A DNA stretch of 64,000 nt from Lysobacter enzymogenes. Its GTDB lineage: Bacteria; Pseudomonadota; Gammaproteobacteria; Xanthomonadales; Xanthomonadaceae. The notes below the pieces were generated by a model. That model did no database searches. It was not told where the DNA came from and saw only the letters and a list, made by a program, of their open reading frames with translations. The translations under genes were made by a program, and so were the position numbers. The DNA is taken from NCBI RefSeq assembly GCF_017355525.1, contig NZ_CP067395.1:2728001-2792000 (forward strand), read 5' to 3'. Below are positions 1-10,746 of the stretch, piece by piece; the first letter of the stretch is position 1; each line of letters opens with the position of its first letter.

Positions 1-48
1 CGCAGAGTAGTCAGTACAGGTGAAGCGGCGGAGAAGAACGAAACAACG

Positions 49-94
49 GTTCCCCATCCCCCAACCCCGCTCTTTACTCCGCTTTCAAGCCTCC
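49..94. repeat. short C-rich interspersed repeat after murG
   Basis: The short segment between the window edge and the murG stop carries a C-rich motif (GGTTCCCC, then a run of C and A, then CCCCGCT). A close copy lies at 51267-51305, directly downstream of the gspF start region. Both copies sit between co-directional minus-strand genes. The downstream murC expected in related genomes is outside the window. Bases 1-48 show nothing recognisable. Confidence 0.45.
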
Positions 95-1180
95 TCATCG
101 CGCCGCCTCCAGCACCGCATCGGCGACGCGCTCGGCCGCATCGGGCCTGGCGATCGCGCGCGCGGCCTCGGCCATCTGCAGCAGCACGCCGCGTTCGGCC
201 AGGATTTCGATGGTCGCCGACAGCCGCGCGCCGAGGTCGTCGCCGGCCTGCGGCAGCAACTGCGCCGCGCCGCGGTCGACCAGATAGCGCGCGTTCTTGG
301 TCTGGTGGTCGTCGACCGCCTGCGGGAACGGCACCAGCACGCTGCCGACGCCGGCCGCGCACAGTTCGGCCAGGGTCAGCGCGCCGGCGCGGCAGACCAC
401 CAGGTCGGCCCAGGCGTAAGCGGCCGCCATGTCCGCGATGAAAGGCTCCAGCGAAGCCGCGACGCCGGCCTTCGCATAAGCCTCCTGCGCGTCGGCCAGC
501 AGCTTCTCGCCGCACTGGTGCCGCACTTCGCACGGCACCCGCCCGCGCAGACCGGCGACCGCTTCGGGCACCGCGCGGTTCAAGGCGCGCGCGCCCTGGC
601 TGCCGCCGAGCACCAACAGCTTGAGCGGACCGCTGCGGTCGGCGAAACGCTGCGCCGGCGCGGCGATCGCGGCGATCTCGGCGCGCACCGGGTTGCCGAC
701 GACTTCGTCGTTCGGACCGAAGGTGTCCGGGAAACCGGTCAGCACGCGCCGCGCCAGCCGCGAGAGCACGCGGTTGGTCATGCCCGGGGCGCGGTTTTGT
801 TCGTGCACGATCAACGGCAGCCCGGCCAGACGCGCGGCCAGGCCGCCGGGGCCGGCGGCGTAACCGCCGAAGCTGATGACCGCGCGCGGCTGGCGCTGGC
901 GCAGCACCCGGCCGGCGGCGCGCACCGACGCGGCGATGCGCAACGGCGCGCGCAGCAGCGTGGCGACGCCCTTGCCGCGCACGCCGCTGATCGCCAGCGT
1001 GTCGATCTCGATGCCGTGCTGCGGCACTAGGCGGGTTTCCATGCCGCCGTCGGCGCCCAGCCACGACACCGCGACGCCGCGCGCGCGCAGCGCCTTGGCC
1101 ACGGCCAGGCCCGGGAAGATATGCCCGCCGGTACCGCCGGCGAGGATCAGCACGGGGCGCTCGCTGTTGCGCTCGCTCAT
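95..1180 (-). CDS. murG: UDP-N-acetylglucosamine--LPS-independent lipid I GlcNAc transferase MurG
   Basis: MurG transfers GlcNAc from UDP-GlcNAc to lipid I, giving lipid II on the cytoplasmic face of the inner membrane. The 361-residue product has the N-terminal GGTGGH loop at residues 15-20, the second glycine-rich loop GGSQGA at 192-197, and the HEQN motif near 126, all typical of MurG and the GT28 fold. Length is normal for the family. The ATG overlaps the ftsW stop by four bases (ATGA), which fixes the start and suggests translational coupling. It is the last visible gene of the dcw cluster; the operon probably continues off the left edge. Confidence 0.97.
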   Translation of the reverse strand: MSERNSERPVLILAGGTGGHIFPGLAVAKALRARGVAVSWLGADGGMETRLVPQHGIEIDTLAISGVRGKGVATLLRAPLRIAASVRAAGRVLRQRQPRAVISFGGYAAGPGGLAARLAGLPLIVHEQNRAPGMTNRVLSRLARRVLTGFPDTFGPNDEVVGNPVRAEIAAIAAPAQRFADRSGPLKLLVLGGSQGARALNRAVPEAVAGLRGRVPCEVRHQCGEKLLADAQEAYAKAGVAASLEPFIADMAAAYAWADLVVCRAGALTLAELCAAGVGSVLVPFPQAVDDHQTKNARYLVDRGAAQLLPQAGDDLGARLSATIEILAERGVLLQMAEAARAIARPDAAERVADAVLEAAR

Positions 1181-2460
1181 GCGGTCCTCCCGAGCGCGGG
1201 CTCGACCCGGTCGCGCAGGCGGCTGGTGCCGCGCGCCGCGCCCGCGGGCGCAGCGGCCGGGCTCGCCGCCGCCGGCGCGGCGCCCGCGGCTTCGCCGCGC
1301 AGGCGCGCGACCTGGCGCTGGGCGCGGTCGAGCTCGTAGGACACGCGCAGCAGCACGCCGAGCGCGGCACAGCTCATCAGCACGCTGGAGCCGCCGTAGG
1401 AAATCATCGGCAAGGTCAGGCCCTTGGTCGGCAGCAGGCCGAGGTTCACGCCGATCGAGACGAAGCTCTGCAAGCTCATCCACAGGGCGATGCCGAAGGC
1501 GACATAGCCGGAGAAATGGCGGCGCATCTCCACGCACTTCAGGCCGACCCACAGCGCGCGGCCGGCCAGCAGCGCGTACAGGCCGACCACGCCGCACACG
1601 CCGACGAAGCCGAATTCCTCGGCGATCACCGCCATGATGAAGTCGGTATGCGCTTCGGGCAGGTACGACAGCTTCTGCACCGAGGCGCCGAGGCCGACGC
1701 CGGTCCACTCGCCGCGGCCGACCGCCATCAGCGCGTTGGTCAGCTGATAGCCGGTGCCGAACGGATCGCTCCACGGGTTCATGAACGAGGTCAGGCGGAT
1801 CACGCGGTACGGCTCGGCGATGGCGATCACCGCCAGCACCGGCAGGCCGATCAGCACCGGGCCGAACATCCGCGGCATGTTGACGCCGCCGAGCACCAGC
1901 ATGCCGGCGGTGATCGCCAACAGCAGCGAGGACGAACCGAAGTCGGGCTGCATCAGCAGCAGTCCGACCAGCACCACGGCCACGCCGATCGGCTTGAGCA
2001 TCGCGCCCCAGGTCGCCGAGATGTCTTCGCTGAAGCGCTTGAGGTAGCTGGCCAGCCAGATGATGTAGAGCAGCTTCACCGCTTCCACCGCCTGGAAACC
2101 GATCACGCCCAGGTTGATCCAGCGCCGCGCGCCGTTGACCTGGCGGCTCACGCCGGGCACGAACACCGCCACCAGCAGCACCACGCACACCAGCAGCAGC
2201 CATTGGTTGTGTTGCTCGATGGTCTTGAGCTCGGTGCGCATCAGCCAGATACCCAGCGCCAGACCGATCGCCAGGAACATCAGATGGCGGGTCAGGAAGT
2301 AGAACGGGTCCACCGCGTGGGTGTTGGCCACGCCGAGCGAGGCCGAGCCGACCATGATGACGCCCACGCACGCCAGCGCCGCGGACGCGGCGAGCAGCCA
2401 CGGGTCGTAACGACCGTGGATCGCATCGAGTCTCGTCGCCTGGCGCGCGGTGTTTTCCAT
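1177..2460 (-). CDS. ftsW: peptidoglycan glycosyltransferase FtsW
   Basis: FtsW is the SEDS-family polymerase that makes septal glycan strands from lipid II together with FtsI. The 427-residue product has about ten hydrophobic segments, starting with one at about residues 24-44. Family motifs visible are the NGARRWI stretch, the acidic AEEFGFVG region and the terminal GGSS segment before the last membrane helix. The C-terminal 45 residues are a hydrophilic Ala/Arg-rich cytoplasmic tail. The start ATG overlaps the mraY stop by one base (TGATG). murD, which separates mraY and ftsW in Escherichia coli, is absent here. Confidence 0.96.
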   Translation of the reverse strand: MENTARQATRLDAIHGRYDPWLLAASAALACVGVIMVGSASLGVANTHAVDPFYFLTRHLMFLAIGLALGIWLMRTELKTIEQHNQWLLLVCVVLLVAVFVPGVSRQVNGARRWINLGVIGFQAVEAVKLLYIIWLASYLKRFSEDISATWGAMLKPIGVAVVLVGLLLMQPDFGSSSLLLAITAGMLVLGGVNMPRMFGPVLIGLPVLAVIAIAEPYRVIRLTSFMNPWSDPFGTGYQLTNALMAVGRGEWTGVGLGASVQKLSYLPEAHTDFIMAVIAEEFGFVGVCGVVGLYALLAGRALWVGLKCVEMRRHFSGYVAFGIALWMSLQSFVSIGVNLGLLPTKGLTLPMISYGGSSVLMSCAALGVLLRVSYELDRAQRQVARLRGEAAGAAPAAASPAAAPAGAARGTSRLRDRVEPALGRTA

Positions 2461-3545
2461 CAGCGGACCTTGAGCGTGGCCAGGCCGATCAGCACCAGCA
2501 CCACCGAGATGATCCAGAAGCGCACGATCACGCGCGGCTCCGGCCAGCCCTTGAGTTCGAAGTGGTGATGGATCGGCGCCATGCGGAACACGCGCTTGCC
2601 GGTCAGCTTGAACGAGGCGACCTGGATCATCACCGACAGGGTCTCGATGACGAAGATGCCGCCCATGATCACCAGCACCAGCTCCTGGCGCACGATGATG
2701 GCGATGGTGCCGAGCACCGCGCCGAGCGCGAGCGCGCCGATGTCGCCCATGAACACCATCGCCGGGTAGGTGTTGAACCACAGGAAGCCCAGCCCCGCGC
2801 CGGCGATGGCCGCGCAGATGATGATGAGCTCGCCGGCGCCCGGCACCGCCGGGATCTGCAGGTACTTGGAGAACTCGGCGTGGCCCGAGGCGTAGGCGAA
2901 GATGCCGAGCGCGCAGGCCACCAGCACGGTCGGCATGATCGCCAGACCGTCGAGGCCGTCGGTGAGGTTGACCGCGTTGGAGAAGCCGACGATCCACAGG
3001 TAGGCCAAGGCGACGAAGCTCACCCCGGCCAGCGGCAGCGCCACCGACTTGAACAGCGGCACGTAGAAGGTCGTCGCCGCCGGCACGTCGGCGTACAGCC
3101 ACAGGTACAGGCCCGCGGCCAAACCGAAGATCGACTGCAACAGGTACTTCCAGCGCGACTTCAGGCCGTTGGGGTCGCGGCGCACGATCTTGATCCAGTC
3201 GTCGTACCAACCGATCGCGCCGAACGCCAGCATCACCAGCAACACGATCCACACGTACTTGTTGCGCAGGTCGCCCCACAACAGCACCGAGGCCATCACC
3301 GTGAACAGGATCAGCGCGCCGCCCATGGTCGGGGTGCCGGCCTTGGAGAAGTGCGACTGCGGGCCGTCCTTGCGGATCGGCTGGCCGCCCTTGAGCTGGC
3401 CGAGGCGGCGGATCACCGCCGGGCCCCACCACAGCGACAGCGCCAGCGCGGTCAGCGCGCTGAGGATGCCGCGGAAGGTCAGATAGCCGAACAGATTGAA
3501 CACGCTTTGCAGCTGTTCAAGCCAACGAGTCAATTCAAGCAACAT
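2460..3545 (-). CDS. mraY: phospho-N-acetylmuramoyl-pentapeptide transferase MraY
   Basis: MraY transfers phospho-MurNAc-pentapeptide from UDP to undecaprenyl phosphate, making lipid I. The 361-residue, ten-helix integral membrane protein shows the catalytic YDDW motif at 114-117, NLTDGLDG at 193-200 and the PIHHHFE loop near residue 327. Length equals that of the enterobacterial enzyme. Its first 11 bases overlap the end of murF, so translation is likely coupled. Confidence 0.97.
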   Translation of the reverse strand: MLLELTRWLEQLQSVFNLFGYLTFRGILSALTALALSLWWGPAVIRRLGQLKGGQPIRKDGPQSHFSKAGTPTMGGALILFTVMASVLLWGDLRNKYVWIVLLVMLAFGAIGWYDDWIKIVRRDPNGLKSRWKYLLQSIFGLAAGLYLWLYADVPAATTFYVPLFKSVALPLAGVSFVALAYLWIVGFSNAVNLTDGLDGLAIMPTVLVACALGIFAYASGHAEFSKYLQIPAVPGAGELIIICAAIAGAGLGFLWFNTYPAMVFMGDIGALALGAVLGTIAIIVRQELVLVIMGGIFVIETLSVMIQVASFKLTGKRVFRMAPIHHHFELKGWPEPRVIVRFWIISVVLVLIGLATLKVR

Positions 3546-4947
3546 GCGTCGTGCCCTCCCCCGGCCGGTGTGCCGACAACAACGCCGTCACGATCTTGTC
3601 CATCGCACTGCTGTGCGAACCTTTCACCAACACCCGCACCTTGCCCGCCGCGCCCGCGTCGAGCTCGGCGGCCAGCGCCGCGGCGAGCTCGGCGTGGCTG
3701 GCGAACGTGCGCGCGCCGTCGCCGAACGCAGCGGCGGCCGCAGCCGGCAGTTCGCCGAGCGCGTACAACCGGCGCAGGCCGGCGGCCTTGGCGCGGCGGC
3801 CGATCTCGGCGTGCATGGCGATTTCTTCGTCGCCGATCTCGCGCATCGCGCCGAGCACCAGCCAGTTTTCGCCGCCCATCTCGGCCAGCGTGTCGATCGC
3901 CGCAGCGGTCGAACCCGGGTTGGCGTTGTAGCTGTCGTCGATCAGCACCGCGCCGTTGGCCAGGCGGTGGGTGATCAGGCGGCCATCGGCCGGCTGCGCG
4001 GCGTTGAGGCCGTCGGCGATGTGCTGCAGCGACACGCCCGCGCCCAGCGCCAGCGACGCGGCGGCCAGGGCGTTGCGGACGTTGTGGCGTCCGACCAGGG
4101 CCAGCGCGATCTGCGCCTCGCCTTGCGGCGCGACCAAGGTGAAGCTCGAACCTTCCGGCGCCACGCGCACGTCGCGCGCGGTGACTTCGGCGCTGGCGTC
4201 CAGGCCGAAGCGGATCAGCCGGCGCCCGGCCGCGCGTTGCTCAAGGACACGCTGTTCAAAATAGGGCGCGAACGCATCGTCGGCATTGATCGCCGCGACG
4301 CCGTCGGCCGGCAGCGCGTCGTAGATCGCCGCCTTGGTGTCGGCGATGCCGAGCAGGCTGCCCATGCGCTCCAGGTGCGCCGGGGCGATGTTGTTGACCA
4401 GCGACACCTGCGGCCGCGCCACCCGCACCAGATAAGCGATGTCGCCCGGCTTGCCCGCGCCCATCTCGTAGATCGAGAACTGCGCGTCTTCCGGCGCGTC
4501 CAGCACCGCCAGCGGCAGGCCGATCTCGTTGTTGCGGTTGCCCGGAGTCGCATAGGTCGTGCCGGCGCGTTCGAGGATCGCCGTGGTCAGCGCCTTGACG
4601 CTGGTCTTGCCGTTGCTGCCGGTGATCGCGACCACGGTGTTGCCGGCGCGCTGCGCCTGCACGCCGGCGGCCAGATCGGCCAGCGCCTGCTGGGTGTCGG
4701 CGACCACGACCTGGGCGATCGGCGCGTCGATTTCGCGCGCCACCAGCGCCGCGGCGACCGCGGTGTGGGCCAGTCCGGCGACGTGGTCGTGGCCGTCGAA
4801 GCGCTCGCCCTTGAGCGCGACGAACAGCGCCGCGCCCTCGCCCGGCAGCGCGCGGGTGTCGGTGCACACGGCATCGATCTCCACGTCGGCGCCGTGCACG
4901 CGGCCGCCGGTGAGGCGCGCGATCTCGCAGAGGCTCAAGCGCTTCAT
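3535..4947 (-). CDS. murF: UDP-MurNAc-tripeptide--D-alanyl-D-alanine ligase MurF
   Basis: MurF adds D-Ala-D-Ala to UDP-MurNAc-tripeptide in the cytoplasm using ATP. The 470-residue protein has the three-domain Mur ligase architecture: a short N-terminal UMAG-binding domain, the ATPase P-loop ITGSNGKTS at 108-116, and a C-terminal Rossmann-like domain after about residue 320. The DDSYNANP motif typical of MurF is present near 328. The ATG overlaps the murE stop by four bases and the 3' end overlaps mraY by 11. Confidence 0.96.
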   Translation of the reverse strand: MKRLSLCEIARLTGGRVHGADVEIDAVCTDTRALPGEGAALFVALKGERFDGHDHVAGLAHTAVAAALVAREIDAPIAQVVVADTQQALADLAAGVQAQRAGNTVVAITGSNGKTSVKALTTAILERAGTTYATPGNRNNEIGLPLAVLDAPEDAQFSIYEMGAGKPGDIAYLVRVARPQVSLVNNIAPAHLERMGSLLGIADTKAAIYDALPADGVAAINADDAFAPYFEQRVLEQRAAGRRLIRFGLDASAEVTARDVRVAPEGSSFTLVAPQGEAQIALALVGRHNVRNALAAASLALGAGVSLQHIADGLNAAQPADGRLITHRLANGAVLIDDSYNANPGSTAAAIDTLAEMGGENWLVLGAMREIGDEEIAMHAEIGRRAKAAGLRRLYALGELPAAAAAAFGDGARTFASHAELAAALAAELDAGAAGKVRVLVKGSHSSAMDKIVTALLSAHRPGEGTTHVA

Positions 4948-6416
4948 GCGCGAGCCTCCAGCGCGGCGCGCGCGACCAAGGTGTCGTCGAAGGGATGCCG
5001 CACGCCGTGGATTTCCTGGTAAGGCTCGTGGCCCTTGCCGGCCACCAGCACGATGTCGTCGGGGCCGGCTTCGGCGATGGCGCGCTCGATCGCCGCGCGG
5101 CGGTCGCGCAGCACGACCGCGCGCTGCGGGTCGCGGAAGCCTTCGAGGATGTCGGCGACGATGACGTCGCCGTCTTCGCCGCGCGGGTTGTCGTCGGTGA
5201 CGATGGCCAGGTCCGCGCCGTGTTCGGCGATCGCCGCCATCTGCGGACGCTTGCCGCGGTCGCGTTCGCCGCCGCAGCCGAACACGCAGATCAGCCGCGC
5301 CTGCGCGTGCGCGCGCAGCGAGGCCAGCGCCTGTTCCAGCGCGTCGGGCGTATGCGCGTAATCGATCACCACCAGCGGCAGGCGGCCGTCGCCGCCGAGG
5401 CGGTTCATGCGGCCGTGGATCGGTTCGAGCTGCGACAGGATCCGTGCGATCTGCGCGGGCTCCTGATCCAGCGCATACAACGCGCCGGCCACCGCCAGCA
5501 GGTTGTCGACGTTGAAGCGGCCGAGCAGGCGCGAGGCGACCGGATGCGCCTTGCCGGCGACGACCAGATCGAAACCGATGCCGCGGCTGTCGAAGCTCAG
5601 CTTGTCCGCGCGCACGGTCGCGCCGGCCTGGCCGCGCGAGCTCAGGCCGATCGCGCGCACGCGCTTGGGCAGCTGCGCGAGCAGCTCGCGGCCGAACTCG
5701 TCGTCGAGATTGATCGCCGCCGCCTTCAACCCGTCCCAGCCGAACAGCCGCGCCTTGGCCGCGCCGTAGCTGGCCATGTCGCCGTGGTAGTCCAGATGGT
5801 CGCGGGTGAGATTGGTGAACACGCCGACGTCGAAATGCACGCCGGCCACGCGGCCCTGGTCGAGCGCGTGCGAGGACACTTCCATCGCCACCGCCTGCGC
5901 GCCGGCATCGCGCATGCCGGCCAGCAGTTCGTGCAGCGGCAGCACCAGCGGGGTGGTGAAGCCGTTCGGCACCACCTGCCCGTACAAGCCGGCGCCGAGG
6001 GTGCCGATGGTGCCGCAGGAAACGCCGAGCAGATGCCAGGCCTGCGCGATCAACTGCACGGTCGAGGTCTTGCCGTTGGTGCCGGTGACGCCGACCACGT
6101 TCATCGCCGCGCTGGGACGGCCATGGAACGCATCGCCCATTTCGCCCAGGCGCGAACGCAGCCCCGGCACGGCGATGGCGTCGGCCGGCGCCGGCAGATC
6201 GTCGGGCGCCGGCGGTTCGAACAGGATCGCGGCCGCGCCGGACGCGCGCGCCTGCTCGACGAACTTGAGCCCGTGCGCGCCGAAGCCGGCGATGGCGACG
6301 AAGGCGTCGCCCGCGCGCACCGCGCGGCTGTCCATCACCAGGCCGCCGATGCGCAGATCGCCGGGGATGCCGGCGATGTCGGGCAACAGCTCGGTCAACC
6401 GCATCGAGCGGCTCAT
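4944..6416 (-). CDS. murE: UDP-MurNAc-L-alanyl-D-glutamate--2,6-diaminopimelate ligase MurE
   Basis: MurE adds the third stem-peptide residue. The 490-residue product carries the P-loop TGTNGKTS at 111-118. It also has the DNPR motif (within DDNPRGED near residue 400), which in this family marks meso-diaminopimelate specificity, as expected for a Gram-negative wall. The ATG overlaps the ftsI stop by four bases. A second in-frame ATG four codons in is possible, but the overlap supports the first. Confidence 0.96.
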   Translation of the reverse strand: MSRSMRLTELLPDIAGIPGDLRIGGLVMDSRAVRAGDAFVAIAGFGAHGLKFVEQARASGAAAILFEPPAPDDLPAPADAIAVPGLRSRLGEMGDAFHGRPSAAMNVVGVTGTNGKTSTVQLIAQAWHLLGVSCGTIGTLGAGLYGQVVPNGFTTPLVLPLHELLAGMRDAGAQAVAMEVSSHALDQGRVAGVHFDVGVFTNLTRDHLDYHGDMASYGAAKARLFGWDGLKAAAINLDDEFGRELLAQLPKRVRAIGLSSRGQAGATVRADKLSFDSRGIGFDLVVAGKAHPVASRLLGRFNVDNLLAVAGALYALDQEPAQIARILSQLEPIHGRMNRLGGDGRLPLVVIDYAHTPDALEQALASLRAHAQARLICVFGCGGERDRGKRPQMAAIAEHGADLAIVTDDNPRGEDGDVIVADILEGFRDPQRAVVLRDRRAAIERAIAEAGPDDIVLVAGKGHEPYQEIHGVRHPFDDTLVARAALEARA

Positions 6417-8461
6417 CGCGCGCCTCCGTGTGCGGAGGCCTGCGCCACCGCGGCCGGAGTGCCGGCGGCGATGGGCGCGGGATTAATGGGCGCCGTATTA
6501 AGTGGTCTGTTCGCAGGCTTCGGCGTCGCCGCTGCCGCGCGCGTCGCTGCGGGCACGACCGGGCCGGCGGGTTTGCCGCCGTTCTGCTTCTGCCGCTTGG
6601 CCTCGGCCGCGGCCTGCACCGCCAGCCAGGTTTCGATGTCGTCCGGCGCCACGTCCATCAGGCGCAGCGCGCCGTCCATGACGTTGCGGAACACCGGGCC
6701 GGACACCGAACCGCCGTAGTAGCCCTTCTTGGTCGGATCCGGTTCGCTGACCACCACCACCATCGAGAAGCGCGGCTTCTCCACCGGCACCACGCCGGCG
6801 AAGGTCGACACGTACTTCTTGGAATAGCCGCCGGTCGGGCTGAACTTGCGCGTGGTGCCGGTCTTGCCGGCGACGTGGTAGCCCAGGATCGCGGCCTGCT
6901 TGGCGGTGCCGCCGGGCTCGGTCACGGTCTGCATCATGCGCATGACTTCGCCGGCCAGCGCCGGTTCGATCACCTGCCGGCCCTCGTTGCGCTGGCCCTT
7001 GACGAAGGTCGGCGGAATCAGCGAGCCGCCGTTGGCCATCGCCGCGTAGACCATCGCGATCTGCAACGGCGTGGCCGACAGGCCGTAGCCGTACGACATC
7101 GTCGCCTTGGTCGTGCCGCTCCAGCGCTGCGGCGGCGCGAGCAGGCCCGAGGATTCGCCCGGGAAACCGCTGCCCGGCTTGCTGCCGTAGCCGAAGTTGT
7201 GCACGAACTTGTAGTAGTAGTCGTTCGGCAGTTGCAGCGCGAGCTTGGCCGCGCCGACGTTGGAGCTCTTGGTGATGACGCCGGTGACGGTCAGCACGCC
7301 GTTGTTGTGGGTGTCGGTGATGCGGTAGCGGCCGTTCGGCATCCAGCCCGGCGTGGTGTTGACCAGGGTCTGCGGGGTCACGATGCCGGCGTTGAGCGCC
7401 GCGGCCACGGTCACCGGCTTCATCGTCGAACCCGGCTCGACCACGTCGGTGACCGCGCGGTTGCGGTGGGTGTCGCGGTTGCCGGCGCCCGGCAGGTTCG
7501 GGTTGTAGGTCGGCAGGTTGACCATCGCCAGCACTTCGCCGGTCTCGATGTCGAGCACCACCGCCGAGGCGCTGGACGCGCCGGTGTCGTTGAGCGCGCG
7601 GCGCAGCTCGCGGTAGGTCAGGTACTGGATGCGGCGGTCCAGGGTCAGGGTGATGTCCTTGCCCGGCTCGGCGCTGCGCACCAGATCGACGTTCTCGACG
7701 ATGTTGCCGGCGCCGTCGCGGATCACCCGCTTGCTGCCCGGCTTGCCGCGCAGTTCGTGGTCGAACGCCAGCTCCAGGCCTTCCTGGCCGCGGTCGTCGA
7801 TGTTGGTGTAGCCCAGCACGTGGGCCATCGCTTCGCCCTGCGGGTAGAAGCGGCGGAACTCGCGCTGCGAGAACACGCCCGGCACCTTCAGCGCCAGGAT
7901 CCGGCGCGCCTCGTCGGGGTTGATCCGGCGCTTGAGGTACATGAACTCCTTGCCCGAACGCTGCGCGAGCTTGCGCGCCAGTTCGTCCTGGGCCACGCCG
8001 AGGGCCTTGGCCAGCTCGGGCAGGCGCTCGGTGTTCTTGGCCAGTTCCTTCGGGTTCGCCCACACCGATTCGACCGGCGTGGACACCGCCAGCGGCTCGC
8101 CGTTGCGGTCGGTGATCATGCCGCGCGAGGTCGGGATCGGGATTTCGCGCAGCGAGCGCGCATCGCCCTGCTGGCGATAGAAATCGTTGCTGATGACCTG
8201 CAGGTCGAGCGCGCGCGCGACCAGCGCCAGCGCGCACAGGCCGAGCGCGCCGCCGACCAGCATCAGCCGGTTGCGCAGGTGGAACTGCAGATTGCGGCCG
8301 CGCGGCTTGTTGTTGCGGCTGCGCTCCTCGCGCAGGCGGGCGAAGCCGTCGCCGAGGTTTTCGACCAGGCGATCGAGCCCGCCGCGGCCGGCGCGTTCGC
8401 CGAGCACGCGGTCGAGCGGGCCGCTGCGGCCGCCGTTGCGGTTCTTGCGCGCGCCGCTCAT
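6413..8461 (-). CDS. ftsI: septal peptidoglycan transpeptidase FtsI (PBP3)
   Basis: FtsI is the class B penicillin-binding protein that crosslinks septal peptidoglycan with FtsW. The 682-residue product has a basic cytoplasmic N-terminus of about 65 residues, one membrane anchor at roughly 66-90, a PBP dimerisation domain, and the transpeptidase domain with S-T-M-K at 345-348 (nucleophile S345), S-S-N at 399-401 and K-T-G-T at 533-536. It is about 90 residues longer than E. coli FtsI. The excess is the Arg-rich N-terminus and an Ala/Pro-rich C-terminal tail after about residue 610. The start lies 10 bases after the ftsL stop. Confidence 0.96.
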   Translation of the reverse strand: MSGARKNRNGGRSGPLDRVLGERAGRGGLDRLVENLGDGFARLREERSRNNKPRGRNLQFHLRNRLMLVGGALGLCALALVARALDLQVISNDFYRQQGDARSLREIPIPTSRGMITDRNGEPLAVSTPVESVWANPKELAKNTERLPELAKALGVAQDELARKLAQRSGKEFMYLKRRINPDEARRILALKVPGVFSQREFRRFYPQGEAMAHVLGYTNIDDRGQEGLELAFDHELRGKPGSKRVIRDGAGNIVENVDLVRSAEPGKDITLTLDRRIQYLTYRELRRALNDTGASSASAVVLDIETGEVLAMVNLPTYNPNLPGAGNRDTHRNRAVTDVVEPGSTMKPVTVAAALNAGIVTPQTLVNTTPGWMPNGRYRITDTHNNGVLTVTGVITKSSNVGAAKLALQLPNDYYYKFVHNFGYGSKPGSGFPGESSGLLAPPQRWSGTTKATMSYGYGLSATPLQIAMVYAAMANGGSLIPPTFVKGQRNEGRQVIEPALAGEVMRMMQTVTEPGGTAKQAAILGYHVAGKTGTTRKFSPTGGYSKKYVSTFAGVVPVEKPRFSMVVVVSEPDPTKKGYYGGSVSGPVFRNVMDGALRLMDVAPDDIETWLAVQAAAEAKRQKQNGGKPAGPVVPAATRAAAATPKPANRPLNTAPINPAPIAAGTPAAVAQASAHGGAR

Positions 8462-8471
8462 GGCCGGCCCT

Positions 8472-8735
8472 TCATGGTCTGATCACCACGGTTTCGGCGC
8501 CTTCGGGGAACTTCATCCCGATGCGCTCGCGCGCGACCTGGTCGATGCGGTTGCTTTCCGCCCAGGTCGCCTGCTCCAGCTGCAGCCGGCCGAATTCGAT
8601 GTTGAGCTCGTCGCGCTCGCGCTGCAGCTTGTTGAGCTGCACGAACAGTTGGCGGTGCTCGTGGCGGGCGAACACCACCAGCAGCGCCGACACCACGTTG
8701 GCGACGATCAGCAGGATCAGCAGCAGCCGCATCAT
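8472..8735 (-). CDS. ftsL: cell division protein FtsL
   Basis: FtsL is a small bitopic divisome protein that forms a coiled-coil complex with FtsB and FtsQ and activates FtsWI. The 87-residue product has an N-terminal membrane segment at about 3-22 and then a heptad-rich helix at about 27-60 ([15 protein letters not shown]). Size, topology and position between rsmH and ftsI identify it; sequence similarity within the family is always low. The ATG overlaps the rsmH stop by four bases. A second ATG follows immediately. Confidence 0.9.
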   Translation of the reverse strand: MMRLLLILLIVANVVSALLVVFARHEHRQLFVQLNKLQRERDELNIEFGRLQLEQATWAESNRIDQVARERIGMKFPEGAETVVIRP

Positions 8736-9823
8736 GCTGCGCCTCCTTGAGGCGCCGGGATTCGGGATTCGGGATTCGGGATTCGCCCAAGCGCCTGCGC
8801 GCCGAAGCCGCGGCCGCGCGCGGCCTCGCCCGTCCCGGCAGATCCGGCCTCTTCCAATCCCGAATCTCCAATCCCCAATCCCAGCTTTTCGGCCACGCGC
8901 AGCACCGCGCTGCGCGCGCGCGGGTTGCCGGCCAGCTCTTCGTCGTCGGCCTTCTGCGCGCCGCCGACGGCCAGCAGGGTCGGGGTGAACGCGATCTCGA
9001 CCGGCATCCGGCGATTGGCCGGCGGGGCCTTGGAGTGGCGGACGATGAACTGCTTGACGATGCGGTCTTCCAGCGAATGGAAGCTGATCACCGCCAGCCG
9101 GCCGCCCGGCTTCAGCCGCGCCAGCGCGGCGTCGAGCCCGGTTTCCAGGTCGGCCAGCTCGCGGTTGATGAAGATGCGGATGGCCTGGAAGCTGCGCGTG
9201 GCCGGATGGATCTTCTGGTCGCCGCGCGGCACCGCCTGGGCGATCAGCTCGGCCAGCTCGGCGGTGCGCGCCAGCGGCTGGGCGGCGCGGCGGGCGAGGA
9301 TGGCGCGGGCGATGCGGCGGCTCTGGCGTTCCTCGCCGTAGGTCCACAGCACGTCGGCGATGTCCTTCTCGGCCGCGCTGTTGAGCCACTGCGCCGCGCT
9401 CTGGCCGCTGTCGGGGTCCATGCGCATGTCCAGCGGGCCATCCTTGCCGAAGCTGAAACCGCGCTCGGCCACGTCGAGCTGCGGCGAGGACACGCCCAGG
9501 TCGAGCAGCACGCCGTCGAGGCCGGCGGCGGCCGCATCCCAGTGCGCGAGTTCGGCGAAGCTGCCGCGATGGATGGACACGCGCGGATCGGCGCCGAACT
9601 CGCGTTCGGCCACGGCGATCGCTTCGGGGTCCTTGTCCATCACCAGCAAGCGTCCTCCGGCCTGCAACTGCGAAAGCACGCCGCGGGCATGCCCGCCGCG
9701 GCCGAACGTACCGTCCAGATAGGCTCCGTTCCCGTGCACCCGCAGGCCTTCGAGCACCTGCCGGTACATCACGGGAAGGTGGCCGGATCGCGCGTGAATG
9801 CGTTCCATGCCACCGTCCGTCAT
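8732..9823 (-). CDS. rsmH: 16S rRNA (cytosine1402-N4)-methyltransferase RsmH
   Basis: RsmH (MraW) methylates N4 of C1402 in the ribosomal P site with S-adenosylmethionine. The 363-residue product has the hallmark HxPVM start ([13 protein letters not shown]), the SAM loop [12 protein letters not shown] at about 37-48, [12 protein letters not shown] near 105, and the conserved [12 protein letters not shown] and [14 protein letters not shown] blocks. Conserved sequence ends near residue 313. The last 50 residues are an extension whose DNA is a repeat element of GGGATTC heptamers, giving an IPNPESRIP peptide. The start overlaps the mraZ stop by four bases. Confidence 0.96.
   Translation of the reverse strand: MTDGGMERIHARSGHLPVMYRQVLEGLRVHGNGAYLDGTFGRGGHARGVLSQLQAGGRLLVMDKDPEAIAVAEREFGADPRVSIHRGSFAELAHWDAAAAGLDGVLLDLGVSSPQLDVAERGFSFGKDGPLDMRMDPDSGQSAAQWLNSAAEKDIADVLWTYGEERQSRRIARAILARRAAQPLARTAELAELIAQAVPRGDQKIHPATRSFQAIRIFINRELADLETGLDAALARLKPGGRLAVISFHSLEDRIVKQFIVRHSKAPPANRRMPVEIAFTPTLLAVGGAQKADDEELAGNPRARSAVLRVAEKLGLGIGDSGLEEAGSAGTGEAARGRGFGAQALGRIPNPESRIPAPQGGAA
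8757..8884. repeat. GGGATTC heptamer hairpin repeat inside rsmH 3' end
   Basis: Four exact tandem GGGATTC heptamers (8757-8784) face a degenerate reverse-complement run (8858-8884, GAATCTCC and AATCCC units), so the segment can fold into a long hairpin. The same family occurs between nrdR and glyA (27691-27812). Here it lies inside the rsmH reading frame and encodes the RsmH C-terminal extension. Confidence 0.8.
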
Positions 9824-10266
9824 AGCTGCAGGTCGAGCAGCTCGTCGCTCAGATCGTCATCGCCGATGGTCTGACGGATCTGCGCGTGATGCGCCTGCTC
9901 GCTCCAAAGTTCGAACTTGTCGCCCATGCCCAGCAGCACCGCCTTCTTCTCGATGCCGACCGCGGCGCGGTGGCTGGGGGGCACGGTGATGCGGCCGTTG
10001 CCGTCGAGCTCGACGAACGCGGCGGCGCCGACCAGCTTGAGCTGCATCGTGCGGTTGACCGCCTTGGCCTTGGGCAGCTTGTTGACCTGCTCGCGCAAGC
10101 GCTCCCAGATCGACAGCGGATAGAGATAGAGAGAACCGGACTCGAACGGGTTGTAGGTGATGACCAGGCGGTTGTCGCATTCGCGCGCGACAAGCTCGCG
10201 GTAGGCGGTAGGTACCGCCAGCCGTCCCTTGTCGTCGATCGTGATGGCGGTTTCGCCTTGGAACAT
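9820..10266 (-). CDS. mraZ: transcriptional regulator MraZ
   Basis: MraZ is an AbrB/SpoVT-fold DNA-binding protein that heads dcw clusters and represses its own promoter. The 148-residue product has the two tandem SpoVT-AbrB repeats: [18 protein letters not shown] near the N-terminus and a second around [17 protein letters not shown] at about 89-105. Length is normal. It starts the cluster, lies just downstream of a phased set of candidate MraZ boxes, and its stop overlaps the rsmH start, so mraZ to murG is probably one transcript. Confidence 0.96.
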   Translation of the reverse strand: MFQGETAITIDDKGRLAVPTAYRELVARECDNRLVITYNPFESGSLYLYPLSIWERLREQVNKLPKAKAVNRTMQLKLVGAAAFVELDGNGRITVPPSHRAAVGIEKKAVLLGMGDKFELWSEQAHHAQIRQTIGDDDLSDELLDLQL

Positions 10267-10337
10267 CTGCGCACCTTGTGGGCTCCCGTCTCTACCGGAC
10301 GGGTCGCCTCGTTCATTCGTCCCTACCGGGACGACGG

Positions 10338-10382
10338 GCCTCCGAAAACCACAAAAACCCCGGTTTTCCCTCGGATGCCCAC
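10338..10382 (-). promoter_or_regulatory. MraZ operator: five boxes with 10-bp phasing
   Basis: On the minus strand five G-rich pentamers recur with an exact 10-bp step: GTGGG (10378-10382), GAGGG (10368-10372), CGGGG (10358-10362), GTGGT (10348-10352) and GAGGC (10338-10342). This matches the known MraZ site, direct TGGGN-type repeats separated by 5 bp. They begin at the -10 region of the predicted promoter and extend into the 5' leader, about 72 bases upstream of the mraZ ATG, a layout suited to autorepression. Confidence 0.75.
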
Positions 10383-10408
10383 ATTATCAGGGCGCAACAG
10401 GTTGTCAA
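10381..10408 (-). promoter_or_regulatory. predicted sigma-70 promoter of the dcw cluster
   Basis: On the minus strand a perfect -35 hexamer TTGACA (10403-10408) precedes TAATGT (10381-10386) by 16 bp. The overlapping register TTGTTG / 17 bp / GATAAT (10383-10388) is equally good. The AT-rich stretch is striking in this GC-rich sequence and lies directly upstream of the MraZ boxes. Confidence 0.65.
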
Positions 10409-10746
10409 CAACTTTCCTGACTGAATTTCGCTAGGCGCATCAATGGCTTGCGATGAACTTGAGAGTCTTATTCAAGACTTATCCACTAAGCGTTGTTTCG
10501 TCTCAGGTTTTGAGACTCATAGCGTCACAAAGTGACCCTTGCGCGAGCGCCGTCACGTTTTCTTCACCCTTGGCGGTTTGAGGCGTTTTGCGCGAATCGC
10601 CGCTAAGCATCGGAATGCAAAGGATGATTGCCGCCGGCTATCGGCCTGGACGCGCTGCGTCCAATGCGGGGGCGTAGGGTGGACTCGACATTCATTTGAC
10701 GCGCGCGGATTTAGCGTGGCGTCCACTTGTCCCGGAGTTATCCACA
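10409..10746. other. intergenic region between mraZ and the lipoprotein gene
   Basis: This 338-base spacer holds the divergent control region. A perfect inverted repeat GTCTCA-GGTTT-TGAGAC lies at 10500-10516. A DnaA-box-like TTATCCACT is at 10479-10487, and an exact DnaA-box consensus TTATCCACA at 10738-10746 abuts the ATG of the plus-strand gene. No convincing open reading frame was seen. Confidence 0.5.
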
